Shown one piece after another: positions 7,715 to 16,508 of a stretch of DNA of 64,000 bases; the first letter of the stretch is position 1, and every line of letters begins with the position of its first letter. The DNA is from Pseudomonas alkylphenolica. GTDB lineage: Bacteria > Pseudomonadota > Gammaproteobacteria > Pseudomonadales > Pseudomonadaceae. The notes beneath the pieces are model-generated. The model did not search any database, was not told the DNA's origin, and was given only the letters and a program-made list of their open reading frames with translations. Location: positions 498,933-562,932 of the forward strand of contig NZ_QJRG01000048.1 in NCBI RefSeq assembly GCF_004025535.1. The letters run 5' to 3'. A program made the translations under genes and the position numbers.

Positions 7715-10062
7715 TGACACACCAGGGGCCCAAGCAGCGGCACTTGCTGCTGATCACCCTCAACGCTGAACTGCACCCGGCAACTGCCGCCGTCCGTGCG
7801 CTGCACCACCACGCTGTTATGTTCGGCCAGACCTTCCAGGTACACCAGGCCATCCCAGCCCACCACGGTGCGCGCACCGCTCTGCTCGTGCAGCACCTGG
7901 CTGCCCAACGGCAGGTCGTGCTGGTTCGCGTCGACCAGGTGCAAGCTGGCCGCCATCACCTTGCGCATTGGAAACTCCAGCAGGTAGCCAGTGCCCCGGC
8001 GCACCGCCACGCGCTGTTCAACCTGTGCCACCTGCACGGTGCTGGGCAACTCCATGGGGTCGACTTCATACTTGCCCCGGTAGTAACCGCTGCTCCAGGG
8101 CACCAGTAAATGCCCATTGCTGTCGGTGCGGCCGATCAGCTGGTTTTCATAGCGCACCGGTACATCGGCAAAGCCATCCGTGCTGACCACTACAAAGGCA
8201 TCGTCGATGCGGTTGGCGGCAAATACCCCGGCATCCATCCACACCAGCGAGCCGCTGGCATCCGCCCAGCGCGTGGTATCCCCGCTGCTGCCATAGGCGC
8301 CCGCCTGCAGCTGCACCGATTGCAGGCGCCAGGTCAGATCGGCCTGTCGATAGGCCTCGCGGTCGCCATCGGCGTAACCCAGATTGAAGCCCACGCCGCC
8401 TTCTGCCGGCACCGCGCGGCTGTAATTGACCCGCTGCAGGTTTTCACCGCTCTGGTTACGTTCCACGCTCATGCTCAAGGTGCCGCGCAGGTCGAACGGA
8501 ATCACCCACTGCGCCTGCACCGCCCATTGGCTGTCGCCGATCTCGCGGTTGGCCGACAGGTAGACGCTGCTGTTGCCCCACAGCGGCTTGCTCCAGCTCA
8601 GGTTGATCAACCGGGTGCGGCTGTTGTCACCGGCGCGCACATCGAAGTAGCCCGCGCCAAGGCTGCCATAACGATCAAGGTTGAGGCTCAGGGTGACCTG
8701 CTCGCTGCGCTGGCTCAGGCGTGTATAGGGACTGTCGAGCAGCGACAGGTCGGCGTAGTCGCCACGTCGCTGCAAGCGCTGGTAGTTGAAGCCCAGGCGC
8801 GGGCTGTTGTACTGGTAGCCCAGGCTCAATTGCTGACCGCTGCGACCGTCAAAGCGGCTTTGGCTGACGGCACTGTTGACCACCCCCCAGTTGCCTACCT
8901 GAAGGTTGCCACCCACGCCGCCCAGAGCCAGTGACTCGGACGCCTCGGCATGGCTTTCCAGGGTGAAGCGGTCACTCACCCCATAGCGCAGGCTGGCGGC
9001 GGTTACGCCTGGACCATAGACAAAGTCGCGCAAGGCGTAGTCACGGCGCAGGCTGCCGGCGGCCACGGAAAAATCACTAAGGCCCTGTTGCAGCAAACTG
9101 CTGGTGACGTAAAACGGCAAGGTCGTCGACACCTGCCGACCCAAGGCATCGGTGGTCACCACTACCGCTTCACCGGCGCCATTGATGAACGGAACATTGG
9201 TCAGGGTGTAGGGGCCTGGCTGCAGTTCGGCACTGGCGCTCTTGTAGCCATTGATGAACAGGTCCAGCGACGAGGGCACTGCTGCCTCACCGGCGAAGGC
9301 CGGCAAGGGATAGGTGACCAGATCCGGGCGCACGCCAAAATCGCGCGACAGCTGCACGCCGCCCAGGCGTACCGAGCTGGTCCAGGGCAACGCGCCGCTC
9401 AGTACGTCGCCCACCTCCCAGGTCAGCAGGCGCGGCTCGTCGCTGTAGCGCCAGGTGGTGTCATAGCGGCGAAAACCGGTCTGGCTGTCATCGAACTGGC
9501 TGCCGCCCAAGGCCTGGCGCCACTGTCCGGTGCTCGACAGCGTGCCCCAGCTGTCAAACAGGCGCAGTTCGTTCCACGCCGCCAGGTAGCTGCCGCCATT
9601 GTCGGTATCGTTGTAGTACAGGTCATAGTTGAACAGCGCACCAAAACTGCTGCGCGCATCACTGGCCGGGGCCAGCTGGCGATTGCCGATGGCCTGGCGC
9701 GGCAACCAGGCCGCGGGTACCTGAACAAGCAGGCGCTGCCCCTGGCTGTCGTACTCGCTGTGCAGGCCGTCGACACTGTCCAGTGCCACTTCCGCGGCCG
9801 TGAGGCCCGGTACCTGAACGCCAGCCGCCTGCAGGTCGACGGTCGCCATGTACAAACGACCGCCCCGCTGCTGCACCGCCACCAACGCCGTACTACTCAT
9901 CTGGTTGACCACCAGTTCCAGGTACAACTGGACCTCGCCCACCGCTTCCAGTGTCGGCGGCGGCGGAGGCAGCCCGCTTGCCAGCAACGGACCGTTGCCC
10001 AGCATCAGCAGCGCACAGGCCGTCAGCGCCAGAGGGCGTGGCGTGACTGAAAAAATACTCAC
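7711..10062 (-). CDS. Outer-membrane fimbrial usher (CsuD/CupE5-like)
   Basis: 783 residues from the GTG at 10062. The signal-like N-terminus (SIFSVTPRPLALTACALLML) is followed by the usher N-terminal domain. A long beta-barrel and plug region includes VPFINGAGEAVVVTTDALGR. The C-terminal domains end GGSCRVQFSVEGDQQ. Ushers form the outer-membrane pore through which chaperone-subunit complexes are assembled. The start is uncertain: an upstream TTG at 10113 keeps the frame open, but the signal sequence fits 10062. The only strong Shine-Dalgarno nearby serves a six-codon leader ending at this GTG. The gene lies between the chaperone and the tip gene. Confidence 0.92.
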   Translation of the reverse strand: MSIFSVTPRPLALTACALLMLGNGPLLASGLPPPPPTLEAVGEVQLYLELVVNQMSSTALVAVQQRGGRLYMATVDLQAAGVQVPGLTAAEVALDSVDGLHSEYDSQGQRLLVQVPAAWLPRQAIGNRQLAPASDARSSFGALFNYDLYYNDTDNGGSYLAAWNELRLFDSWGTLSSTGQWRQALGGSQFDDSQTGFRRYDTTWRYSDEPRLLTWEVGDVLSGALPWTSSVRLGGVQLSRDFGVRPDLVTYPLPAFAGEAAVPSSLDLFINGYKSASAELQPGPYTLTNVPFINGAGEAVVVTTDALGRQVSTTLPFYVTSSLLQQGLSDFSVAAGSLRRDYALRDFVYGPGVTAASLRYGVSDRFTLESHAEASESLALGGVGGNLQVGNWGVVNSAVSQSRFDGRSGQQLSLGYQYNSPRLGFNYQRLQRRGDYADLSLLDSPYTRLSQRSEQVTLSLNLDRYGSLGAGYFDVRAGDNSRTRLINLSWSKPLWGNSSVYLSANREIGDSQWAVQAQWVIPFDLRGTLSMSVERNQSGENLQRVNYSRAVPAEGGVGFNLGYADGDREAYRQADLTWRLQSVQLQAGAYGSSGDTTRWADASGSLVWMDAGVFAANRIDDAFVVVSTDGFADVPVRYENQLIGRTDSNGHLLVPWSSGYYRGKYEVDPMELPSTVQVAQVEQRVAVRRGTGYLLEFPMRKVMAASLHLVDANQHDLPLGSQVLHEQSGARTVVGWDGLVYLEGLAEHNSVVVQRTDGGSCRVQFSVEGDQQQVPLLGPLVCQ

Positions 10063-10079
10063 ACACCGTATCCATCCAT
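10059..10079 (-). promoter_or_regulatory. Six-codon leader ORF overlapping the usher start
   Basis: GGGAGGA (10087-10093) stands 7 bases before ATG at 10079, which opens the reading MDGYGV and then TGA. That TGA shares GTGA with the GTG start of the usher. The usher start itself has no close Shine-Dalgarno sequence, so termination-reinitiation from this leader is a reasonable reading. Confidence 0.45.
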
Positions 10080-10124
10080 TACCGGGTCCTCCCTGGCCCC
10101 AGTGACTGCGCAATCAGCGGCTGT

Positions 10125-10916
10125 TCATTGCCCCTGACTGAGGGTCTGCGCCGGCTCCTGCCCGTTGACCCGTCCCTTGAGTACCGATGCCGCGCTCACT
10201 GCTTGCGGCAGCGGCCAGCGCATGCTGGCGCCGGGCAATACGTAACCGAGCAGGCCTTCCACCAGCGGCCGTTGCTGCCCGCCCTGTTGCAGCACCACGT
10301 CCGTCAGGCGTGCATGCACAGGCCCGGTGTTGCGAATTTCCACATAAGGGCGGCCCTGCACCGACACCTGGCGCCAGGTCAGCGCCGGCTTGCCGACACC
10401 ACTTGAGTCGCGCTGGCCGCTGGCATCGGCTTTGCCCCACAGCCCCTGGCCGTAGACAAACAAGGGCACCGAATATCGCATCTGAAAACGGATGGCCGCT
10501 TGCGGCGTGTCGGCAGCGGTCGCGTCTGGCAAGGCCGGCGGAATCTCATCGATGATGATCCGGTAGGCTTGCTCCTGGCCCACGGGCGATGCGCCGGTGC
10601 GGGTCAGGCGGATCAGTTGCTTTTGTCCCGGGGCGATGTTTGCTACGGGCGGGCTGCCGATGATCTCGCGCTGCGCCTGGTACTGATCGTCGTAGTCGCC
10701 CTGGCGCCAGGCAAATACCCGCACCTGCAGGTTGGCCGGTGCCGTACCGCGGTTTTCCAGCCACAACGCCCCGGCTTTCTGCTCCGCTTCAAGCACCGGA
10801 TCGATCGGCCAGATCAGCACCGAAGTTGCCGCCTGCAACGGCGCCGTACACAACAGGGCCAGGGTGCAGCCGAGCAACTTGATCGTTCCATGGCGCGTAC
10901 CTGCACATAGCCTCAT
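10125..10916 (-). CDS. Periplasmic pilus chaperone (PapD family, CsuC/CupE4-like)
   Basis: 263 residues with a signal peptide (KLLGCTLALLCTAPLQAATS) and two immunoglobulin-like domains. The N-terminal domain has VLIWPIDPVLEAEQKAGALWLENRG, the G1/A1 strands of PapD-type chaperones, then VFAWRQ, and IAPGQKQLIRLTR, which carries the conserved basic residue region. AAGGAGG stands 7 bases before the ATG. The protein would hold SCPU subunits by donor-strand complementation and deliver them to the usher. It follows the four subunit genes and precedes the usher. Confidence 0.93.
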   Translation of the reverse strand: MRLCAGTRHGTIKLLGCTLALLCTAPLQAATSVLIWPIDPVLEAEQKAGALWLENRGTAPANLQVRVFAWRQGDYDDQYQAQREIIGSPPVANIAPGQKQLIRLTRTGASPVGQEQAYRIIIDEIPPALPDATAADTPQAAIRFQMRYSVPLFVYGQGLWGKADASGQRDSSGVGKPALTWRQVSVQGRPYVEIRNTGPVHARLTDVVLQQGGQQRPLVEGLLGYVLPGASMRWPLPQAVSAASVLKGRVNGQEPAQTLSQGQ

Positions 10917-10957
10917 GCATAACCTCCTTGGTTACTTGCGCTTGCCGATAGACCCAT

Positions 10958-11461
10958 TCACCAGGTCAGGGTTACTTGCACAACATCGGTGTAGGTGCCA
11001 GCCGGCAAGTTGCCAGGCAGTTGCGCCCGTGCGTACACCGGCAGCTTGATGGTGTTGGCATCGCTGTACGTCACAGCCACGCTTTGATTGATGCCAAGGG
11101 ACTGGCTGAACCCGGCATCGCGAAACAGCTGGTAGGCGACCAGTTGCGTGCCGGTGGTGCGCTTGAGATTGCGGCTGGCGCTGGCACTGTTTTGCCCGGC
11201 ATCGATACTCATGTTCAGCGCCATGCCCGGGGTGCACTGCAAGGTCACCGTGGTGCCACTGAGTGCGGTCGTCACCGGGCCAGTGAGCAGTGCCGAAACG
11301 CTGCCAAAATCGAGGTTGCCATAATTGCTCACCCCGCCCAGCACCAGGCAGCCGGCCACGACCTGGGCACTGACCTGAAAGGTACTGGTGGTGTCCCCCG
11401 GCGCCGGCGCAGGCAACCCGCACAGCAACGCCGTCAGCATCCCTTGCAGGGTGCGCAACAT
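10958..11461 (-). CDS. Spore-coat-U pilus subunit 4
   Basis: 167 residues: a signal peptide (MLRTLQGMLTALLCGLPAPAPG), then one SCPU domain. The domain has the paired cysteines expected (AGCLVLG near residue 38 and LQCTPG near 75), the NYGNLDFGSV motif, and the terminal LPAGTYTDVVQVTLTW. The domain is a minor or major pilin of Csu-type pili, secreted by chaperone-usher. GAGG is only 2 bases from the ATG, and the upstream stop is 3 bases away, so translation is probably coupled. An ATG seven codons downstream is an alternative start. Confidence 0.88.
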   Translation of the reverse strand: MLRTLQGMLTALLCGLPAPAPGDTTSTFQVSAQVVAGCLVLGGVSNYGNLDFGSVSALLTGPVTTALSGTTVTLQCTPGMALNMSIDAGQNSASASRNLKRTTGTQLVAYQLFRDAGFSQSLGINQSVAVTYSDANTIKLPVYARAQLPGNLPAGTYTDVVQVTLTW

Positions 11462-11464
11462 GCC

Positions 11465-11998
11465 TCAAAAGCTCAGCTCGACGCTCACCGTGTCGGTGTA
11501 AACCCCTGCAGGCAGGCCGGCCTTGCCCTTGGCCAGGCCATAGAGGTTGACCGACTGCGCCACACCGGTGCTGGTCGGCAGGGTGATCGTGCCGTTGATT
11601 GCCAGCAGTTGCGAATGACCAGCGTCGGTGTAGAAGTCGTAGGGCACAAAGTTGCCCGCGCCGTCAGCCAATGCCCGGGTACCGCCTGCGGATTGCGAGT
11701 CGTGGGCGCCGGTGCCGATTTTCACCACCGGTACCGTGCCACTGGAGCAGAGGATGCTCATCGCCCCGCCGCCACCGCCCAGCACCTGCGCGGGTGCCTG
11801 GGTGAACAGCGCATCCTGGGTACCGAAGTTCAATGCCCCGAAGTTCACCCCGGTGCTGCCGGTGGCACCATTGACCTGACAGCTGGCAATCAGCGTCAGG
11901 GTCGAGTTGATCTGCCCGGTGACGGTCGCCGCCTGGGCTTGCGTACACAGTGCCAGGCCAATACCGGCGTAAATGAAGCGGGATATGATCGGCTGCAT
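11465..11998 (-). CDS. Spore-coat-U pilus subunit 3
   Basis: 177 residues: signal peptide (MQPIISRFIYAGIGLALCTQAQA), then an SCPU domain with ASCQVNGA, NFGALNFGTQ, LCSSG and the terminal LPAGVYTDTVSVELSF. AAGGAG lies 6 bases upstream. A Gly-rich stretch (VLGGGGGAMS) sits before the second cysteine. It is the third subunit gene. Whether it is the main shaft protein cannot be told from sequence alone, although the gene count suggests one shaft protein plus several adaptors. Confidence 0.9.
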   Translation of the reverse strand: MQPIISRFIYAGIGLALCTQAQAATVTGQINSTLTLIASCQVNGATGSTGVNFGALNFGTQDALFTQAPAQVLGGGGGAMSILCSSGTVPVVKIGTGAHDSQSAGGTRALADGAGNFVPYDFYTDAGHSQLLAINGTITLPTSTGVAQSVNLYGLAKGKAGLPAGVYTDTVSVELSF

Positions 11999-12015
11999 GA
12001 GTCTCTCCTTGCGTG

Positions 12016-12546
12016 TTACCAGTCCAGGGTCACCATCAGGGTGTCGCGGTAGATGCCGGCCGGCAGCGCCTTGGGATGGGCGACGACCGCGCCATAAATG
12101 GGTATGGGGATTTGCGCGGCGCTACTGACGGAAAAATTCCGTTGCTGGCCGATGCCGTAGCGGGCGCGGCCCGAGGGGTCGGCGGAGAGCTGGTAGGCGA
12201 TCAGCTCGCGGCCGTTGCTCAAGCGGCGGGTGGCGCCGTCACCGTTGGCGCCACCGTTGATGCTCACGGTGAAGGCGCGTACCGACGGGTTGCAGCGCAC
12301 CTGCAGGCGGCCGTCACCGGCCACTTCGTCCAGGCGTGAATGCAACGGGTTGACCCAGCTTGGGCCCTGACTGCCGAAGTCCAGCACCCCTGCCCCTGAC
12401 GGCTCGATACTGCCACCGGGTTCACCGCTGATCTGGCACGCGGCGCTGATGACCAACTGCGCCTGTATGTGCCCGGTCATGGCCGCCAGGGCATCGGGTG
12501 CCACCAGCAACAAAGGGCCGATACCCAGCATCAATACGCTGTTCAT
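12016..12546 (-). CDS. Spore-coat-U pilus subunit 2
   Basis: 176 residues: signal peptide (MNSVLMLGIGPLLLVAPDALA), then an SCPU domain with AACQISG, VLDFGSQGPSW, VRCNPSV and the closing LPAGIYRDTLMVTLDW. AAAGGAA is upstream of the ATG. The pattern V.DFG...W followed by a Cys-Asn-Pro is shared with subunit 1, so these two are the closest pair in the operon (judged by eye). It is exported and probably an adaptor subunit. Confidence 0.9.
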   Translation of the reverse strand: MNSVLMLGIGPLLLVAPDALAAMTGHIQAQLVISAACQISGEPGGSIEPSGAGVLDFGSQGPSWVNPLHSRLDEVAGDGRLQVRCNPSVRAFTVSINGGANGDGATRRLSNGRELIAYQLSADPSGRARYGIGQQRNFSVSSAAQIPIPIYGAVVAHPKALPAGIYRDTLMVTLDW

Positions 12547-12582
12547 ACTGCCAGTTCCTTTAGCAGTGACCTGGTCAAGCGC

Positions 12583-13113
12583 TCACCAGGTGACGGTTAC
12601 TTTAAGCAGGTCCGAGTAGCGCCCTACGGCGGGCACCTCGGCCAATCGGTCGATCCGGGCGTACAGCGGCAGCGCTGCCGATCCGCTGGAAGGCACCCGG
12701 GCATGCTGGACCTCACCGACCGGCAACGGCACGCGCCAGGCGGGGTCCTGATACAGACGATAGGGAATGGGGCGTGACGCAGGCTGGTTGCTAGCCAGGT
12801 AGCGCACCTCGCCGACGCCACCGTGCTGGCCGGCATCAACCGCGATCTGGTAACTGGTGTCCGGGTTGCATTCAAGACGCGGGGGGCGCTGGCTCAACAG
12901 CTGACTGGTGAGAGGACCGGCGGGGTCATCCAGGCGTGCGGTGGTACCGAAGTCGAGTACGCCGACCGCCTGAGCGCCGGCATCGCGGGGCTGATGAACC
13001 AGTACACACCCGCGCTGTACGTCCACTTTGACTTCAACCATGAATTCGGCGCCGGCTGCGCTGTCGGCAATGACCAGCCAGAGTAACGCCACCAGAGAAC
13101 GTCCCTTCACCAT
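12583..13113 (-). CDS. Spore-coat-U pilus subunit 1 (first gene of operon)
   Basis: 176 residues: signal peptide (MVKGRSLVALLWLVIADSAAGA), then an SCPU domain with RGCVLVH, VLDFGTTARLDDP, LECNPDTSYQIAVDAG and a terminal SDLLKVTVTW. The closing motif reads VPAVGRYSDLL in place of the usual LPAGxYxD. AAAGGAC lies upstream of the ATG. In the CupE and Csu operons the first gene encodes the major subunit; here the divergent terminal motif leaves that open. It is divergent from zapE. Confidence 0.88.
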   Translation of the reverse strand: MVKGRSLVALLWLVIADSAAGAEFMVEVKVDVQRGCVLVHQPRDAGAQAVGVLDFGTTARLDDPAGPLTSQLLSQRPPRLECNPDTSYQIAVDAGQHGGVGEVRYLASNQPASRPIPYRLYQDPAWRVPLPVGEVQHARVPSSGSAALPLYARIDRLAEVPAVGRYSDLLKVTVTW

Positions 13114-13187
13114 CCCGTCCTTTCACCACAGACTTGTTGTGACCGTGAGGGTAGCAGCCGAGGGGGAAGCCGCCAGCCGGCGGAAAA

Positions 13188-13205
13188 ATGTACAGGGCAG
13201 TACAT
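13188..13205. promoter_or_regulatory. 18-bp inverted repeat in the pilus/zapE divergent region
   Basis: ATGTAC-AGGGCA-GTACAT is a perfect 6-bp inverted repeat with a 6-base spacer. It lies 75 bases before the first pilus gene and 67 before zapE, a typical operator position. The binding protein is unknown. CupE in P. aeruginosa is controlled by the PprAB two-component system, but I cannot say that this is its site. Confidence 0.4.
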
Positions 13206-13271
13206 ATTGGGTAAATTAGCCGCCTTCGCTCAAGCGGGTGCACATTGCCCGCTACCCCCAAGGAGCCCGTT

Positions 13272-14387
13272 TTGCCTGCCCTTCCGCCTTCCTGGATGCG
13301 TTCGCCGCTGCGCACCATGCGCCAATTTTTTGGTGATCGTTCCGTTGACGCCGCCGGTCAGAATTCCACCGTTCGTCAGTATTTTCGCGAAAAAGCCGCG
13401 GCCCAGGGCTTCACCTTGAGCCCTGGCCAGTTGCAGGTGATCGACTGCATGGCCGTCCAGGCCGAACGATTGGGCAGCGGCCAGGCTCGCAGCCTGTACC
13501 TCTATGGCGCGGTCGGGCGCGGCAAGAGTTGGCTGCTGGACGGGTTCTTTCAGTGCTTGCCCTCAGCGCACAAGCGCCGCCTGCATTTCCATGACTTCTT
13601 TGCGCGCCTGCACGAGGGCATGTTCGAGCACCGCGCCGAGGAAGACGCGCTGGCCTGCACCCTGGATGAGTTGCTGATGGAGTGCCAGGTGCTGTGCTTC
13701 GACGAGTTTCATGTGCACGACATCGGCGACGCCATGCTGATCACCCGCCTGTTCCAGGCGTTGTTCGAACGGCGCATCTTTGTTCTGGTGACATCGAACT
13801 ATGCACCGCAGGGGCTGCTGCCCAACCCCCTCTACCACCAGCGCTTCGAACCCGTGATCCGCCTGATCAACAGCCAGATGCAGGTACTGGAAGTAGGCGG
13901 CGAGCAGGATTTTCGCAGCTTGCCAGGCAATGCCGGCCAGCAGCGATTTACCCAGGGGCACTACCTTTGGCCGGGCCACCCCGAGCAGCGTAAGGCACTG
14001 AACCTGCCACCACCGACGAACACCTCACTCCCGTTGCAGGTAGGCAAGCGCCAGTTGCAGGCCAGCTTTATCCAGGGCAATACCGTGGGGTTCAGCTTCG
14101 CCCAGCTGTGCGAGCAGGCCACCGCTGTGATTGATTACCTAGCGCTGGTGGCGCGTTTCGACCACTGGATCATCGACGGGCTGCCGTGCCTTGAAGACTG
14201 CTCGATTGCCGAGCAGCAGCGTTTTATCAACCTGGTGGATGTGCTCTATGACCAGGACAAACACCTGGTGCTGATCGGTGCGGCGCCACTGGCACAGAGC
14301 CTGCGCGGTTCGGCCAGTGATCTGGCGCGCACCCGCAGCCGCCTGGGCCAGCTCAGGCAGACACAACACGCCACCTGCCCGGCCTGA
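13272..14387 (+). CDS. zapE: Cell division protein ZapE (AFG1-like AAA ATPase)
   Basis: 371 residues starting at TTG 13272, chosen because AAGGAG lies 6 bases upstream; the longer reading from 13245 would include this Shine-Dalgarno. Walker A (YGAVGRGKSWL) is near residue 77, Walker B (VLCFDEFHV) near 145, and sensor residues follow in VTSNYAPQ. The family is the bacterial ZapE/AFG1 type, which associates with the Z-ring and affects FtsZ polymers in an ATP-dependent way. The many diverged positions and the TTG start suggest a paralogue, but all ATPase motifs are intact. It is convergent with prpE, with 21 bp between stops. Confidence 0.85.
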   Translation: MPALPPSWMRSPLRTMRQFFGDRSVDAAGQNSTVRQYFREKAAAQGFTLSPGQLQVIDCMAVQAERLGSGQARSLYLYGAVGRGKSWLLDGFFQCLPSAHKRRLHFHDFFARLHEGMFEHRAEEDALACTLDELLMECQVLCFDEFHVHDIGDAMLITRLFQALFERRIFVLVTSNYAPQGLLPNPLYHQRFEPVIRLINSQMQVLEVGGEQDFRSLPGNAGQQRFTQGHYLWPGHPEQRKALNLPPPTNTSLPLQVGKRQLQASFIQGNTVGFSFAQLCEQATAVIDYLALVARFDHWIIDGLPCLEDCSIAEQQRFINLVDVLYDQDKHLVLIGAAPLAQSLRGSASDLARTRSRLGQLRQTQHATCPA

Positions 14388-14408
14388 TCACCGGGCAGAC
14401 GCGTGCAC

Positions 14409-16298
14409 TCAGGCCGTACGGGCGAAGCAGGCCAGCACGGCTTCGATTTCACCCAGCACCGCCGGGTCATCCAGGGTCGACGGCGGGGTGTAAGCCTGCT
14501 GGTCGGCGATTTTCCGCAGCACCGCACGCAGGATCTTGCCGGAGCGGGTCTTGGGCAGGCGCTTGACCACCCGCACCTGGTTGAAGCAGGCCAGGGCCCC
14601 GATGTGCTCGCGCACGCTGGCTACCAGCTCGCTTTGCAGCGCGGCCTCGCTGATGCCCTGCCCGTCCTTGAGCACCACCAGCGCCAGTGGCACCTGGCCC
14701 TTGATGTCGTCATGCACGCCGATCACCGCACACTCGGCCACAGCGCTGTGACGGGCGACCAGGTCCTCCATTTCGCCGGTCGACAGGCGATGACCGGAGA
14801 CGTTGATGACGTCGTCGGTGCGCCCCATGATGTAGACGAACCCGTCGTCATCGAGGTAGCCACCATCGCCGGTGTGGTAGTAGCCCGGGTAGGTTGTCAG
14901 GTAAGCGTCCAGGTAGCGCTGGTGATCGCCCCACAGGGTCTGGCTGCACCCCGGCGGCAACGGCAGGGCAATGACAATGGCGCCTTGCTGGTTGGCGTCC
15001 AGCAGTTGACCGTCGTCATCCAGCACGCGCACGTTGTAGCCCGGCACCGCCCGGTTGCTTGAGCCCGGGCGCGCTGCGCTACCGTCGAGGCCGACACAGG
15101 GCGCGGTCACCGGCCAGCCGGTTTCGGTTTGCCACCAGTGATCGTGCACCGCCTTGCCGCTGACCGACTCCAGCCATTGATGGGTGCTGGAATCGAGCTT
15201 TTCGCCCGCCAGGAACAGCTGGCGCAGGGAACTGAGGTCGTAACGGCGCAGCAGTTCGCCGTTGGGATCTTCCTTGCGGATCGCACGCATGGCCGTTGGC
15301 GCGCAGAACAGGCCGTTGACCCGGTACTGCTCGACTACCCGCCAATAGGCGCCGGCGTCGGGTGTGCGGATCGGCTTGCCCTCGTAGAACACCGTGGTAC
15401 AGCCGTTCATGAGAGGGCCGTAAACAATAAGCGAATGGCCGACCACCCAGCCGACATCGGAAATGCCCCACCAGATATCGCCCGCCTGCATGCCGTAGAT
15501 ATGGCGCATGGCATACCCCAGGGCCACAGCGTTGCCGCCGTTCTCGCGGACGATGCCTTTGGGTTTGCCGGTGGTACCGGAGGTGTACATGATGTACAGC
15601 GGATCAGCCGCTGCCAGTTCGACAGGCGCCACCGGGCTGGCAGTGGCCACGGCGCTTTGCCAGTCCAGATCGCGTCCCTCGACCAGGGTCGCCGTGGCGT
15701 GGGGGCGCTGCAGCACCAGCACCTTGCGCGGCTGATGGCTGGCCAGTTGCAGGGCGCGATCGACCAGTGGCTTGTATTCGATCACCCGGTCGAACTCCAG
15801 CCCGCACGATGCCGTCAGCAGCAAGGTCGGCCGGGCATCGTCGATACGCAGGGCCAGCTCGTTGGCCGCAAAGCCACCAAACACCACCGAGTGCACCGCA
15901 CCAATCCGCGCGCAGGCCAGCATGGCCATGGCCGCTTGAGGCACCATGGGCATATAGATGATGACGCCGTCGCCCTTCTTCACCCCCAGCTCGCGCAGCA
16001 GCCCGGCCAGACGGGCCACCTCGTCGCGCAGTTGCACGTAGGTAAACTGTTGCTGGCTGCCGGTTACCGGCGAGTCGTAGATCAGGGCGGTCTGCTCGCC
16101 ACGCCCCTGCTCGATCTGGTGATCCAGCGCCAGGTAGCAGCTGTTGAGGTGCCCGTCGGCAAACCACTGGTGGGTGCCATCGGCGTTTTCACTGAGGGTC
16201 TGCAGCGGCTTGCGGTACCAGGCCAGGCGCTCGGCCTGTTCGGCCCAGAATGCAGCAGGATCGGCGATGGAATGGGCGTAGCTGTGCTGATAAGTCAT
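14409..16298 (-). CDS. prpE: Propionyl-CoA synthetase
   Basis: 629 residues, the usual PrpE length. An acetyl-CoA-synthetase-type adenylating enzyme: the P-loop YTSGTTGKPKG is near residue 240, WWQTETGWP near 380, GRTDDVINVSGHR near 490, and the C-terminal catalytic lysine motif is LPKTRSGK (target of reversible acetylation in this family). The segment AFWAEQAERLAWYRKP and overall length favour propionyl- over acetyl-CoA synthetase. It activates propionate to propionyl-CoA. It stands alone, without the prpBCD genes of the methylcitrate cycle nearby. CAGGG lies upstream of the ATG. Confidence 0.92.
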   Translation of the reverse strand: MTYQHSYAHSIADPAAFWAEQAERLAWYRKPLQTLSENADGTHQWFADGHLNSCYLALDHQIEQGRGEQTALIYDSPVTGSQQQFTYVQLRDEVARLAGLLRELGVKKGDGVIIYMPMVPQAAMAMLACARIGAVHSVVFGGFAANELALRIDDARPTLLLTASCGLEFDRVIEYKPLVDRALQLASHQPRKVLVLQRPHATATLVEGRDLDWQSAVATASPVAPVELAAADPLYIMYTSGTTGKPKGIVRENGGNAVALGYAMRHIYGMQAGDIWWGISDVGWVVGHSLIVYGPLMNGCTTVFYEGKPIRTPDAGAYWRVVEQYRVNGLFCAPTAMRAIRKEDPNGELLRRYDLSSLRQLFLAGEKLDSSTHQWLESVSGKAVHDHWWQTETGWPVTAPCVGLDGSAARPGSSNRAVPGYNVRVLDDDGQLLDANQQGAIVIALPLPPGCSQTLWGDHQRYLDAYLTTYPGYYHTGDGGYLDDDGFVYIMGRTDDVINVSGHRLSTGEMEDLVARHSAVAECAVIGVHDDIKGQVPLALVVLKDGQGISEAALQSELVASVREHIGALACFNQVRVVKRLPKTRSGKILRAVLRKIADQQAYTPPSTLDDPAVLGEIEAVLACFARTA

Positions 16299-16508
16299 CG
16301 ATACTGAACCCTGAACTTGTTGTTATTTAAAAGGGCGAGAGTCGAGTATGGACTTGTGTGGCGAGCCTGCCATATGACTTAAGTCTCATCGGATGTGCAC
16401 AAATGCATGCTCCACCCCAACGGATGACTGGCGGGCACTGAAATCACCTGCTACGGACCGATTCCGCTATCATGGCGGCCGCTTTTTTATCGGACCTGCG
16501 TTCTCCAC

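Noticed and set aside
8110..10050. Two long plus-strand open frames opposite the usher
   Set aside because: Composition and repetitiveness reflect the codon pattern of the usher on the other strand; no start signals or family features.
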